Made by a program: the position numbers and the translations under genes
Notes under the pieces: generated by a model
What the model was told of the DNA's origin: nothing
Databases searched by the model: none
Seen by the model: the letters and a program-made list of their open reading frames with translations, nothing else
Assembly (NCBI GenBank): GCA_003450735.1
Contig: DMEZ01000021.1
Location: 1-18,558 of the forward strand
DNA length: 18,558 nucleotides
Origin: Elusimicrobiota bacterium
Lineage (GTDB): Bacteria; Elusimicrobiota; Elusimicrobia; UBA1565
Direction of reading: 5' to 3'
Shown: piece after piece, positions 1-7,880 of the stretch
Layout: every line of letters starts with the position of its first letter
How positions within the stretch are numbered: position 1 is the stretch's first letter

Positions 1-382
1 CCGGGTCGATGTCGGAGCCGACGAAGCTCCAGCCGTACTCGGCCCGCCCGATGATCGGATAGATGCAGTTCGCCCCCACCCCCACGTCCAGCACGCGCAC
101 GCCTTCCCCTCGCGGCGAGCCCAGCAGGTCCGCGGCGTAGTGGATGTAGTCCGCGCGGCTCGGGACCGGCGGGCAGAGGCAGCCGGGCGGGAGGTCCCAG
201 TGGTCCACGCCATAGTACGTCTTCAGGAGCGCCTGGTTGAGCGTCTTGACGGCCTCGGGGTCGGAGAAATCGACCGTCGGCTCCCCCGAGGGGTTCGGCC
301 TCACGAACGCGGCCAGGGCCGGGACGCTCTTCTCGAGCGCCGGGATGTCGTAGCGGCCCTTGTGCCTGTTGCGGGGGTGCAT
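1..382 (-). CDS. rlmF: 23S rRNA (adenine-1618-N6)-methyltransferase, 3' part outside window
   Basis: RlmF methylates N6 of A1618 in 23S rRNA with S-adenosylmethionine. Translating the minus strand from the ATG at 382 gives about 127 codons opening MHPRNRHKGRYDIPALEK, which matches the family's characteristic HPRNRHKGRYD start. It continues with the family blocks LLKTYYGVDHWDLP and CPPVPSRADYIHY, and the SAM-binding segment LDVGVGANCIYPIIG followed by GWSFVGSDIDP at the window edge. The remainder, including the catalytic NPPF-type motif expected in this family, lies beyond base 1. The start is firm because conservation begins at the second residue. The gene is divergent from the secreted protein at 420, and back-to-back -10 boxes lie in the 37-nt gap. 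Identification is from remembered family motifs. Confidence 0.93.
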   Translation of the reverse strand, partial: MHPRNRHKGRYDIPALEKSVPALAAFVRPNPSGEPTVDFSDPEAVKTLNQALLKTYYGVDHWDLPPGCLCPPVPSRADYIHYAADLLGSPRGEGVRVLDVGVGANCIYPIIGRAEYGWSFVGSDIDP

Positions 383-395
383 GCCTGGAGAGCCC

Positions 396-401
396 ATTAT
401 A
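396..401 (-). promoter_or_regulatory. -10 box of rlmF (TATAAT)
   Basis: A perfect TATAAT on the minus strand lies 13 nt before the rlmF ATG, so the predicted leader is only about 6 nt. No convincing -35 is visible at the usual distance. It sits back-to-back with the plus-strand TATACT at 408-413. Confidence 0.55.
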
Positions 402-407
402 GCTTGC

Positions 408-413
408 TATACT
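408..413 (+). promoter_or_regulatory. -10 box of the secreted protein at 420 (TATACT), leaderless geometry
   Basis: TATACT is followed by 6 nt and then ATG at 420. That puts the expected transcription start on or next to the A of the start codon. No Shine-Dalgarno sequence can fit between box and start. Confidence 0.55.
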
Positions 414-419
414 GGCCGT

Positions 420-1208
420 ATGCCCAGAACCGCCTTCGCCCTGCTCCTCGCCGTCCTGCCTTCAGCCGCCCTCGCCGCGTCCCACACCGTCGAAGTACGC
501 GTCTCCAACGGGAAGACCGCCTACGCCAAGAAATTCACGATGGTCGACCGCGAGCAAGGCAGCCACGTCCTGCCCGTGAAGGGCAAGGACGGGAGATACC
601 AGGAGATGATCTTCAACGGGCTCCTCGCCCCCCTTTCGCGCCAGCCCGGCGCCTACGAGCTCCAGTACCAGGTCGAGCTCTCCGGCGGCCGCGATGCCGA
701 GGGCCCCTCCATCCAGAGCCAGAGCGACGTCGTTTTGCGCGCGGGCGAGGGCCTCAACGCCGTCGAGTGCGGCTCCTGGAAGATCGACCTCCTCCTCGAC
801 GGCGGCTCCTTCCCGGCCAAGAACGCCCCCGGGAACCTGCGCGTCGGAGCCGAGCTCACCGGGGACAAGGCCAAGATCGCCTGCCGGCAGGTCGTGCGGC
901 CCGGCGCCCAGGCCAACGTGGCGGACTCCCTCAAGCGCAAGGGCAAGAAGCACGGCCTCGTCTTCAACCTCCTCCCCGGTCCCGACGAGAAGGGCGTCTT
1001 CCTCCAGTACCAGCTCAGCTACACTCCCCTCAGCGCCCCCAAGGGCAGCTTCCAGACCCACGGTCAGGAGACGCTGATCCTCGGCAAGAAGAGCGTCACC
1101 AAGAAATCCGGCTACCAGCTCGCCCTCACGGCGGAAGGCCGACTGCCCGAGGCGGAGCGCAAGCCGGCCAAGCCCGACGAAAGCCAGGCCGTCCCGATGC
1201 TGCGCTGA
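420..1208 (+). CDS. Secreted hypothetical protein
   Basis: 262 aa, family not recognised. The ATG at 420 is chosen because it begins a clear signal peptide (MPRTAFALLLAVLPSAALA, cleavage expected near residue 19-20) and lies 6 nt after a -10 box; an upstream GTG in frame at 360 would put a non-signal segment in front. The mature part is rich in alternating hydrophobic/polar strands, suggesting a beta-sandwich-like secreted or periplasmic domain. Two cysteines, in ECGSWKID and KIACRQVV, could form a disulfide. The C-terminus is charged and proline-containing. It precedes the S8 protease by 66 nt on the same strand, but that gap carries its own promoter, so co-transcription is possible rather than required. 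Function unknown. Confidence 0.8.
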   Translation: MPRTAFALLLAVLPSAALAASHTVEVRVSNGKTAYAKKFTMVDREQGSHVLPVKGKDGRYQEMIFNGLLAPLSRQPGAYELQYQVELSGGRDAEGPSIQSQSDVVLRAGEGLNAVECGSWKIDLLLDGGSFPAKNAPGNLRVGAELTGDKAKIACRQVVRPGAQANVADSLKRKGKKHGLVFNLLPGPDEKGVFLQYQLSYTPLSAPKGSFQTHGQETLILGKKSVTKKSGYQLALTAEGRLPEAERKPAKPDESQAVPMLR

Positions 1209-1227
1209 TCCCGTAACATAAAACGCA

Positions 1228-1256
1228 TTGAACGCCGGGGGCGCAGCTGTTATCAT
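1228..1256 (+). promoter_or_regulatory. Sigma70-type promoter of the S8 protease/porV pair
   Basis: TTGAAC (1228-1233) and TATCAT (1251-1256) are separated by exactly 17 nt, the classical spacing for the housekeeping sigma factor. The start codon (TTG, 1275) lies 18 nt after the -10 box, giving a predicted leader of about 12 nt. This is the only promoter in the window with a clear -35 element. Confidence 0.6.
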
Positions 1257-1274
1257 TCTGAATAGGTCCCTTTC

Positions 1275-4200
1275 TTGAAACCCTCTCTTCTCCTGGCCCT
1301 CCTCCTCTTCTGCGCCCCGCAGGCGGCCGCCCAGTCCGCCCGCGGCAGGAACAGCACGGACCAGATCATCGTCAAGCTCAAGGACAAGAAGACCGCGTCC
1401 GCGACCTATCTAAGCGCCGGCGTCATGACCAACCTGAGCTCGAAGGCCGGCCTCGCGCTCACCCACCACCGCCCCATGTCGGGCGACGCCCAGGTGTTCA
1501 AGCTGCCGGGCTGGATGTCCATCGAGCAGGTGCAGGCGGCGGCCCAGCGTTTGAGCGCCGACCCCGGAGTGGAATACGCCGTGCCGGACGGACGGAAATG
1601 GCCCGCCCTGGCCCCCACCGACCCGCAATACGGCAGCCAGTGGAACCTCAAGGCTTCCGCGAGCGAGGCCGGAGGGGCCAACCTCCCCGACGCCTGGAGC
1701 GTCACCACCGGAGCCACGAGCCTGGTGGTCGCGGTGGTGGACACGGGCCTCCTGCTGACCCACGCGGACATCGCCGGCCGCACCGTGGCCGGCTACGACT
1801 TCATCTACGAGGCCGCGACCGCCAACGACGGCAACGGGCGGGACGGCGACCCCAGCGACCCCGGCGACTGGGTCGCCGCCGATGAGTGCGGCGCCGGGGA
1901 GCCGGCCGCGAACAGCTCCTGGCACGGCACCCACGTCGCGGGGATCCTCGGCGCGGCCGCCAACAACGGCGCGGGGATCGCCGGCGTCGTCTGGGGCTCC
2001 AAGCTCCAGGCGGTGCGCGTGCTCGGCAAGTGCGGCGGCTACGACTCGGACATCGCCGACGGCATCCGCTGGGCCGCGGGGCTCTCGGTCTCGGGCGTGC
2101 CGGCCAACGCGACCCCGGCGAAGGTCATCAACGTGAGCATCAGCGGCGAGGCCGCGTGCGACGCGGCCACGCAGTCGGCCATCAACGCCGCCGTCGCGGC
2201 CGGCGCCCTCGTCGTCGTGGCCGCCGGCAACGCGAACGTGGACGTCTCCGGCTACGCCCCCGCCAACTGCAGCAACGCCCTCGCCGTCGCGGCGACCGGC
2301 CGCACGGGAGGCCGGGCCAGCTACAGCAACTACGGCGCCATCATCGACATCGCCGCGCCCGGAGGAAGCGGGGCCAACGGGATCCTGTCCACGAAGAACA
2401 CGGGCACCCAGGGGCCGGTCGCCGATGCCTACGTCTACGCGCAAGGGACCAGCATGGCGGCCCCCCACGTCTCGGGCATCGCGGCGCTCATGCTCTCGCT
2501 CAAGCCGTCCCTGACGCCCGCCCAACTGCTCCAGATGCTGAAGGACTCGGCCCGCGCCTTCCCCACGGGGACGGGCTCCGACTGCACCACCTCCATCTGC
2601 GGGGCGGGCATCGTGGACGCCCTCGCCGCGGTGCGCAAGGCGGTCGAGATCACGGCGGCGCCGACGAACATCACGGTCCGCACGCTCGGGACCAGCTCCA
2701 TCGCCTGGAGCTGGTCGCTGGTCGAGAATGCCGTGTCCTACAACGTCTACAACTCGACGACGCTCGCCTACGAGGGGAACGTCACCACGCTGGGCCTCAA
2801 CTACACGGTCCTCGACCCCAACACGGTGTACGGCGTGGTCCTTCGCGGCCTCAACGCCGCGGGCGTCGAAGGGCCCTCCGCGGTCGCGCCCTCGACCTCG
2901 ACCCTGGCCCTGGCCCCGGCGAACGCGGCCCTGAGCGTGGGCATCACCAGCGTCACCGTCGCCTTCCCCGCGTTCCCGGCCAACCCGAGGTCCGCGTCCT
3001 CGTTCGGCTACCGGCTGGAGGCGTCGACGGACGCCTCCTATCGCGGCACGCTCTTCTCCAGCGCGACCCCCAGCGTCGCGCTCTCCACGCTCTGCGTCGC
3101 GGGCTTGAGCGCCTACACGACCTACTACCTGCGCCTTGCCTCGCTCAACTCCCTGGGCGGGCCGAACTGGACGGCGCTCGGGTCGACCCTGACGCTGACC
3201 GACCTCGGGCCCCCGGGCGCCTTGCCCCTCTCGGACGTCGCGGCCGGCTCCCTGCGCGCGAGCTGGACGCTCAACGGCAACCCGGAAGGGCTCCAGTATG
3301 TCGCGGAGGCGTCCACCGCGGCCGACTATACGGGGAGCGTGCGCACGAGTTCCCTCTACGGGTTCACCACGGTCATCGAAGGGCTCTCCTCCGATTCCAC
3401 CTACTATCTCCGCGTCCGCGCCCCGCCCGGCCCCTACGTTCCGCTCGGCTCGACCGTGACTTTGGCCTACGTCCCCGCAGCCGGGAGCCCGACCTTCGCG
3501 GGCCTATGGCCCTCGAGCGCCGCCCTAGCCTGGAGCCCGGCCGACAATCCCCTGGGGACACGCTACCGGGCGGAGCTCTCCTCCTCGTCCGGCTTCACCG
3601 CGGGCGTGCTGTCCTCGACCACCTTCAACCCCTCCGCCGTCTTCACCTCCCTGGCCCCCAACACGACCTATCATCTGCGCGTCTCGGCCCTCAACCGGAT
3701 GGGGAGCCCGAGCGCCTATCTCGAGGCGTCGACCTCGACCTTGGCCCTCCCGCCGGGCCTGGACGCCTCGCCTTTCGTGGCCGTCACCGGTTCGGTCACC
3801 GTCCGCTGGGTGCCCCTCCCGGTCTCCCCCTCCTCGGCCTCGTGCGAGGGCTACCGAGTGGAGGCCTCCAGCGCGGCGGACTTCTCCGGGACGGTGTTCT
3901 CGAACTCCGTCGCGGGAGCGGCCGCCTCCGAGCTCGGCGTCGGCGGGCTGACGTTCGGGGCGACCTACCACCTGCGCGTGGGCGCGCTCAACTGGAACGA
4001 CGTCGGCAGCTTCATCAGCCTCGGCTCCACGCGGGCGTACTCGGTGTCCATCTCCAGCGAGTCCGTGCCGGCCTCCGCGCCCCTCAGCCTCGTCCTGACG
4101 CCGCCCGTCCAGCAGATCACGCGGGTGGTCGTGGACATCCCGGCGGGAGCGCTCCCGGCCGGGAGCAACGTCACCGTGAACGCGAGCCTGAGCCAGATCC

Positions 4201-4772
4201 CCGCCCCGGACTCCAACCAGGCCAGGCTCACGGCCTTGGGCTCCGGCGTAGCGATCGACATCGCGGCGACGGGCGGCCAGCCCCTGAGCCCCGTGACGAT
4301 CACCATGACCTACGACCCCGCCGCCCTCCCCGCGGGAGCGGACCCCCGGCGCATCGCCATCGCGCGCTACGTCCCGGCGGAAGGCCGGTGGACCCTGCTC
4401 CCCTCCCAGGTCGACACCTCCGCCCGCACGGTCCGGGGCGTCACGACCCACTTCTCCCTGTTCGCCCCGTTCCTCATGGCCCCGGGCCAGGACGCGGGCG
4501 AAGTCCAGATCTTCCCCTCGCCCTGGGAGCCCGGCTCGGGCGACCCCGATTTCGACGCGCCGTCTTTGACCTTCTCGGGCCTGCCCGCCGACGGGAAGGT
4601 GCGCCTCTACTCCATCCTGGGCGAGAGCGTCTGGGAGGGCGAGAGCGCCTCCGGCGTGCTGCTCTGGGACGGGAAGAGCCGCACGGGCTCGCGCGCGGGC
4701 TCGGGGACCTACCTGGCCGTCATCACCGGGGCGGGCTCCAAGGCCGTGCGCCGCGTGGTGATCATCCGATGA
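1275..4772 (+). CDS. Secreted subtilisin-like serine protease (S8) with Fn3-like repeats and C-terminal sorting domain
   Basis: 1165 aa. Residues 1-20 are a signal peptide ending in AQAAA-like small residues. About 29-105 resemble an inhibitor-I9 propeptide (DQIIVKLKDKK through PGVEYAVPDG). The S8 domain (about 115-455) shows all catalytic elements: D156 in VVAVVDTG, H217 in WHGTHVAG, oxyanion N319 in AAGNANV and S393 in GTSMAAPHVSG. About 460-920 holds roughly five fibronectin-III-like repeats with recurring TTYYLR/TTYHLRV endings. About 920-1068 is a beta domain with IPAGALPAGSNV (ZU5-like?). The last 97 residues look like a type IX/FlgD-like C-terminal domain: IFPSPWEPG, VRLYSILGESVWEG, LLWDGKSRTG, GSGTYLAVI and RRVVIIR. 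The start is TTG, the codon that opens the signal peptide. The stop overlaps the porV-like start (ATGA), so the two are translationally coupled. Likely exported to the surface; the substrate is unknown. Confidence 0.92.
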   Translation: MKPSLLLALLLFCAPQAAAQSARGRNSTDQIIVKLKDKKTASATYLSAGVMTNLSSKAGLALTHHRPMSGDAQVFKLPGWMSIEQVQAAAQRLSADPGVEYAVPDGRKWPALAPTDPQYGSQWNLKASASEAGGANLPDAWSVTTGATSLVVAVVDTGLLLTHADIAGRTVAGYDFIYEAATANDGNGRDGDPSDPGDWVAADECGAGEPAANSSWHGTHVAGILGAAANNGAGIAGVVWGSKLQAVRVLGKCGGYDSDIADGIRWAAGLSVSGVPANATPAKVINVSISGEAACDAATQSAINAAVAAGALVVVAAGNANVDVSGYAPANCSNALAVAATGRTGGRASYSNYGAIIDIAAPGGSGANGILSTKNTGTQGPVADAYVYAQGTSMAAPHVSGIAALMLSLKPSLTPAQLLQMLKDSARAFPTGTGSDCTTSICGAGIVDALAAVRKAVEITAAPTNITVRTLGTSSIAWSWSLVENAVSYNVYNSTTLAYEGNVTTLGLNYTVLDPNTVYGVVLRGLNAAGVEGPSAVAPSTSTLALAPANAALSVGITSVTVAFPAFPANPRSASSFGYRLEASTDASYRGTLFSSATPSVALSTLCVAGLSAYTTYYLRLASLNSLGGPNWTALGSTLTLTDLGPPGALPLSDVAAGSLRASWTLNGNPEGLQYVAEASTAADYTGSVRTSSLYGFTTVIEGLSSDSTYYLRVRAPPGPYVPLGSTVTLAYVPAAGSPTFAGLWPSSAALAWSPADNPLGTRYRAELSSSSGFTAGVLSSTTFNPSAVFTSLAPNTTYHLRVSALNRMGSPSAYLEASTSTLALPPGLDASPFVAVTGSVTVRWVPLPVSPSSASCEGYRVEASSAADFSGTVFSNSVAGAAASELGVGGLTFGATYHLRVGALNWNDVGSFISLGSTRAYSVSISSESVPASAPLSLVLTPPVQQITRVVVDIPAGALPAGSNVTVNASLSQIPAPDSNQARLTALGSGVAIDIAATGGQPLSPVTITMTYDPAALPAGADPRRIAIARYVPAEGRWTLLPSQVDTSARTVRGVTTHFSLFAPFLMAPGQDAGEVQIFPSPWEPGSGDPDFDAPSLTFSGLPADGKVRLYSILGESVWEGESASGVLLWDGKSRTGSRAGSGTYLAVITGAGSKAVRRVVIIR

Positions 4773-5929
4773 GGACGGCGGCGCTCTTGCTTGCGACGTG
4801 CTGCCTGCCGCTGAGAGCCGCCGCATTCACGAGCAACCCCGCGGGTTCGACCGCGCAGTTTTTGCGGCTGGGCGTCGGCGCGCGGGCGCTGGGGATGGGC
4901 GAAGCCTTCGGCCCCGTCGCGGAAGGCGCCGAGGCCCTCTATTGGAACCCGGCGGGGCTGGCGCGGACGGACGCGCCGGACGCGGCCTACTCGCACATGG
5001 AGCTGCTCCGCTTCTTCCACCACGACCACCTGGCCTACGCCCATCCCGTGCCCGCGCTCCGGGGCACGCTCGGCGCCTCGATGACGCTCTTCTACCAGGA
5101 TTCCCTCGACCTCGTCAGCAACACCAACCAGAACCTGGGCCAGTACAGCGTGCACAGCGAGGCCTATTCGCTGGGGTACGCCCATCCCTTCGAGGGCGGG
5201 GCTTGCGCGGGGCTGGCGATGAAATACGTGCAAGAAACCATTTATAACCGGCGCGCCGGCGGGTTCGCGTTCGACGGAGGGGCGGTGTTCCGCAGCCGGG
5301 AGCGGCCGCTGGCCTTGAGCGCGGTGTTCCGGAACCTCGGCCCGAGCCGGCGCTTCATCAACGTGGATGAGGACCTGCCCTCGGAGCTGAGCTTCGGGGC
5401 CGCCTACGACTGGAAAGGCGAGGACCGCCGCCTCCTCTCGGCCCTGGAGGCGGCGTTCCCCTATTACGGCGCGCCCTACGCGAAGCTGGGCTTCGAGCTT
5501 CCGCTCCCGGTCGGCGAGACGGCCCGGGCCGCGTTCCGGCTCGGCTTCAAGACGCTCTCGGCCACCGACCTGGGCGCCCTGACCGGCCTGACTTTCGGGC
5601 TCGGGCTGGGTCGGGGCGGAGGCTCCTTCGATTTCGCGTTCCAGCCGATGGCCGAGCTGGGCGAGGTCTATCGCTTCAGCCTGGGCTGGAAGTTCGGCCC
5701 GGTCGAGGAACGGCCGGCGCGCTCGCGCGGCGACCATTGGGACGCGCCGAAGCCGCTCAGACCGACCGTCCGCGAGGAGCCGGAACCGGAGCCGGCCAGA
5801 CCGGCCTACCGCGAAGCTCCTCCGAAAGAGAAGAAGCCGAAGCCGGCGAAGAAGGAGAAGAAGGCAAAGCCCCGCAAGAAGGACTCCTACCAGGACGGGG
5901 CCGTCGAGACGCCCTTCCTGATCAGGTGA
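4769..5929 (+). CDS. PorV/PorQ-family (UPF0164-like) outer membrane protein
   Basis: 386 aa. Residues 1-19 form a signal peptide. The mature N-terminus carries the family hallmark: LRLGVGARALGMGEAF, then AEALYWNPAGLAR. The rest is a run of amphipathic strands with aromatic girdle residues, as expected for a FadL/PorV-like beta-barrel. In Bacteroidota, PorV is the outer-membrane protein that receives type IX cargo after translocation; here it follows a protease with a T9SS-like C-terminal domain and overlaps its stop by 4 nt (ATGA), with no separate ribosome site. From about residue 325 the protein departs from a barrel: a Glu/Pro stretch and then a Lys/Pro-rich stretch (PPKEKKPKPAKKEKKAK). 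This could reach into the periplasm or bind peptidoglycan. The last 8 nt overlap the convergent hydrolase gene. A general PorV paralogue without a T9SS role remains possible. Confidence 0.85.
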   Translation: MRTAALLLATCCLPLRAAAFTSNPAGSTAQFLRLGVGARALGMGEAFGPVAEGAEALYWNPAGLARTDAPDAAYSHMELLRFFHHDHLAYAHPVPALRGTLGASMTLFYQDSLDLVSNTNQNLGQYSVHSEAYSLGYAHPFEGGACAGLAMKYVQETIYNRRAGGFAFDGGAVFRSRERPLALSAVFRNLGPSRRFINVDEDLPSELSFGAAYDWKGEDRRLLSALEAAFPYYGAPYAKLGFELPLPVGETARAAFRLGFKTLSATDLGALTGLTFGLGLGRGGGSFDFAFQPMAELGEVYRFSLGWKFGPVEERPARSRGDHWDAPKPLRPTVREEPEPEPARPAYREAPPKEKKPKPAKKEKKAKPRKKDSYQDGAVETPFLIR

Positions 5930-6770
5930 ACCGGCGCAGGATGAACTCGGCGACCTGCTCGGGCTTCTGCATGTGGACGTTATGCCCGCAGTCGAGCTCG
6001 AGGAAGCCGCGGCCGCTTCCGGCGCCGACGACCTTCAGCAGGTCTTCCCGGCGGTTGCCGTAGAGCCCCCGCTGGGCCAGGACGAAGCCCGCGGGCACGC
6101 GCACCCGGTCGTAGACGTCCACAGACGGATAGATCTTCGCCCCGGGGTCGGGCGCTCCCACCAGCGCGATCTCTTCCATGGACGGGCGCCGCAGGAAGGC
6201 TCCGTCCCGCTCCAGGAAAGCCCCTCGGGTGAAGGCCGCGACCAGCTTGGCGTCCAAGCCGTCGTTGAGCCAGTCGCCGGGCGCCTTCGCGCAGACCTCC
6301 GCGACGTAGGCGTCGAGCTCGGCCGGGCTCGCCTTCCAGCCGTAGCGGAACAGGCCCCAGAGCTGCTCCTTGGGCAGATGCCACGCGTGGGCTTCTTCAG
6401 GGGTCTTCCGCCCGTCCAGCACGAAGCCGTCCAGGACGATGATGCCGGAACAGTCCCCCCCGTCCGCCGCGAAGGCCGTGACCGCGTAGCCGCCGGTCGA
6501 ATGGCCCGCCAGGAGCGGGCGCTCCATGCCGAGCGCCGCCGAGACCGCGCCGATGTCCCGCCAGTACTGCTCCGGGTCCGCCGAGTCGAGCGGGGTCTGC
6601 CCGTGCCCCCGCAGGTCGAAAGCCGCCAGGCGGAACGCGCCCTTCAGGCGCTCGGCCAGGGGCGTCCACACCTCGAGGTCGTGCCCGGTGCCGTGGACAA
6701 GCAAAAGAGCGCGGCCCTTCCCGCCGAAGTCGCGGACGGCGAAGGGCCCGCGCTCGGTCTTCAGCAGCAT
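5922..6770 (-). CDS. Alpha/beta hydrolase
   Basis: 282 aa. Alpha/beta-hydrolase fold with the oxyanion-side HGTGHD (about 26-31), the strand-turn FDLRGHGQTP, the nucleophile elbow AGHSTGG (Ser91) and a C-terminal catalytic His in DCGHNVHMQKPEQV (His263). The acid is probably the Asp in IIVLDGFVLDG or one in the later strand. No signal peptide, so cytoplasmic. Substrate not assignable. The ATG at 6770 is chosen because it overlaps the OsmC-like stop as TGATG, the pattern of coupled operon genes, and the hydrolase fold begins a few residues later; a longer in-frame opening to 6833 lies inside the OsmC gene. Last gene of the minus-strand operon. Its 3' end overlaps the porV-like gene by 8 nt. 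Confidence 0.88.
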   Translation of the reverse strand: MLLKTERGPFAVRDFGGKGRALLLVHGTGHDLEVWTPLAERLKGAFRLAAFDLRGHGQTPLDSADPEQYWRDIGAVSAALGMERPLLAGHSTGGYAVTAFAADGGDCSGIIVLDGFVLDGRKTPEEAHAWHLPKEQLWGLFRYGWKASPAELDAYVAEVCAKAPGDWLNDGLDAKLVAAFTRGAFLERDGAFLRRPSMEEIALVGAPDPGAKIYPSVDVYDRVRVPAGFVLAQRGLYGNRREDLLKVVGAGSGRGFLELDCGHNVHMQKPEQVAEFILRRFT

Positions 6771-7165
6771 CAGCCGGCCTTGACCGCGATCTCGAACTTC
6801 GGCGGGTCCTGCAGGGTCCGCTTCACCAGGCACAGCTCGGCCGCGCGGATGAGGCTGTCGTGGTACTTCTCGGGGAAGCCTGCGGGCACGCGGATCTCGA
6901 GCTCGACCTTGCTCACCAGATGCTTCGCCTCGTCCCAGTGCGTCGTCTGCGTCAGCTCAAGGCCTTGAGTGGGCAGGTTCCGCTTCTGGCAGAAGCCCAG
7001 CACGAAGATGCCGGCGCAGGTGCCCAGGGACGCGAGGAACAGCTGGAAGGGCGTGGGGGCGCTCCCCTCTCCCCCGCCCTCCCGGGGCTGGTCGGTCATG
7101 AGCGTGAAGCCCTCGAGCTCCGCGGACACCTTCTTCCCTCCTGGGAAAGCGATCTTCATCTCCAT
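6770..7165 (-). CDS. OsmC-like protein
   Basis: 131 aa, normal length for the family. OsmC/Ohr-fold proteins reduce organic peroxides or related electrophiles with a pair of cysteines. Visible here are the N-terminal strand region with MTDQPREGG, the central helix PFQLFLASLGTCAGIFVLGFC with Cys50, and the second helix AAELCLVKRTL with Cys112, the two positions expected for the redox pair; Cys59 is extra. The segment closest to this protein is the YhfA-like OsmC branch rather than classical Ohr. The start at ATG 7165 is supported by GGAGG 7 nt upstream (7173-7177). It lies 22 nt after the spermidine-synthase-like gene, and its stop overlaps the hydrolase start. Cytoplasmic; a role in peroxide defence or thiol chemistry is inferred from family only. 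Confidence 0.88.
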   Translation of the reverse strand: MEMKIAFPGGKKVSAELEGFTLMTDQPREGGGEGSAPTPFQLFLASLGTCAGIFVLGFCQKRNLPTQGLELTQTTHWDEAKHLVSKVELEIRVPAGFPEKYHDSLIRAAELCLVKRTLQDPPKFEIAVKAG

Positions 7166-7172
7166 GGTCAGT

Positions 7173-7177
7173 CCTCC
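7173..7177 (-). promoter_or_regulatory. Shine-Dalgarno of the OsmC-like gene
   Basis: GGAGG on the minus strand with 7 nt to the ATG. It is noted because operon-internal genes here carry such sites while transcription-unit heads mostly do not. Confidence 0.6.
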
Positions 7178-7187
7178 TTTCTCGTCT

Positions 7188-7880
7188 TTAGATGCGGGGC
7201 CGGTGAAAAGGATTCGGCTTGGCGACCCAGACCACGTAGTGCGCGCCTCGGTGGGTGTTCCGGCTTCGGACGGGGATCTCGGCGACGTCGAAGCCCGCCT
7301 TGCGCATGCGCTTGATGAAATTCTTGTCCGGCTTGGCCGCCCAGAAGGCCAGCAGGCCCCCGGGCCTGAGGGCGGCGGAAGCCGCCCTCAGGCCTTCCTC
7401 GGAATACAGCCAGTCGTTGGCCTTCAGGGTCAGCCCCTCGGGGCCGTTGTCCACGTCCTGGAGGACGGCGTCGAAGGCGCCGCGCTCCCGGCGCAGGACT
7501 TGCGCGACGTCCTCCACGAGGACCGCCACGCGCTTGTCCTTGAGCGGATGCCCGGCCAGGTGGGAGAGCAGGCCCCGGTTCCACTCGACCACGGCCGGCA
7601 CCAGCTCGGCCACGCTCACCCTGGCGTCCGGCCGGAGCTTCTTGAGGGCCGCGGACAGGGTGAAGCCCATCCCCAGGCCGCCGATGAGCACGCTCGCGTG
7701 CGGCTGTCGGCCGAGGTCCCGGCAGGCGATGTCGGCGAGGGCGGCCTCCGAGGCGTGGGCGGTGCTGTCCATGAGCAGGCTGCCGTCCACCTTGATGCAG
7801 TACTCCGTACCCCGCCGGTGCAGGGTGAGCTCCTCCGAGCCGGAGGCCTTCGCGCGGGCGAGCAGTTCCCAGGGGATCAT
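7188..7880 (-). CDS. Spermidine-synthase-like SAM-fold protein
   Basis: 230 aa. Rossmann-type fold with the glycine loop VLIGGLGMGFTLSAAL (motif I), the acidic end of strand 2 at VSVAELVPAVVEWNR and DAVLQDVDNGPEG in the position of the active-site Asp loop. The first 45 residues contain the beta-strand pairs typical of polyamine-synthase-like proteins (LTLHRRGTEYCIKVDG). Such proteins are often annotated as spermidine synthase, but this short single-domain branch lacks the full two-domain putrescine site, so a methyl- or aminopropyltransferase with another substrate is likely. The start (ATG 7880) overlaps the stop of the radical SAM gene as ATGA. Followed by the OsmC-like gene after 22 nt. 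Cytoplasmic. Confidence 0.78.
   Translation of the reverse strand: MIPWELLARAKASGSEELTLHRRGTEYCIKVDGSLLMDSTAHASEAALADIACRDLGRQPHASVLIGGLGMGFTLSAALKKLRPDARVSVAELVPAVVEWNRGLLSHLAGHPLKDKRVAVLVEDVAQVLRRERGAFDAVLQDVDNGPEGLTLKANDWLYSEEGLRAASAALRPGGLLAFWAAKPDKNFIKRMRKAGFDVAEIPVRSRNTHRGAHYVVWVAKPNPFHRPRI

Noticed and set aside
1886..4768. Open plus-strand frame running through the protease gene and joining the porV-like gene
   Set aside because: The part inside the protease is an arginine-rich out-of-frame translation. Only the portion from ATG 4769, with signal peptide and PorV motif, is real.
3525..4826. Long open frame on the minus strand opposite the S8 protease (also 1410-2525 minus)
   Set aside because: It lies antisense to a gene with unmistakable S8 and C-terminal domains. 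Its protein is a low-complexity Arg/Gly/Ala mix typical of a GC-rich shadow frame.
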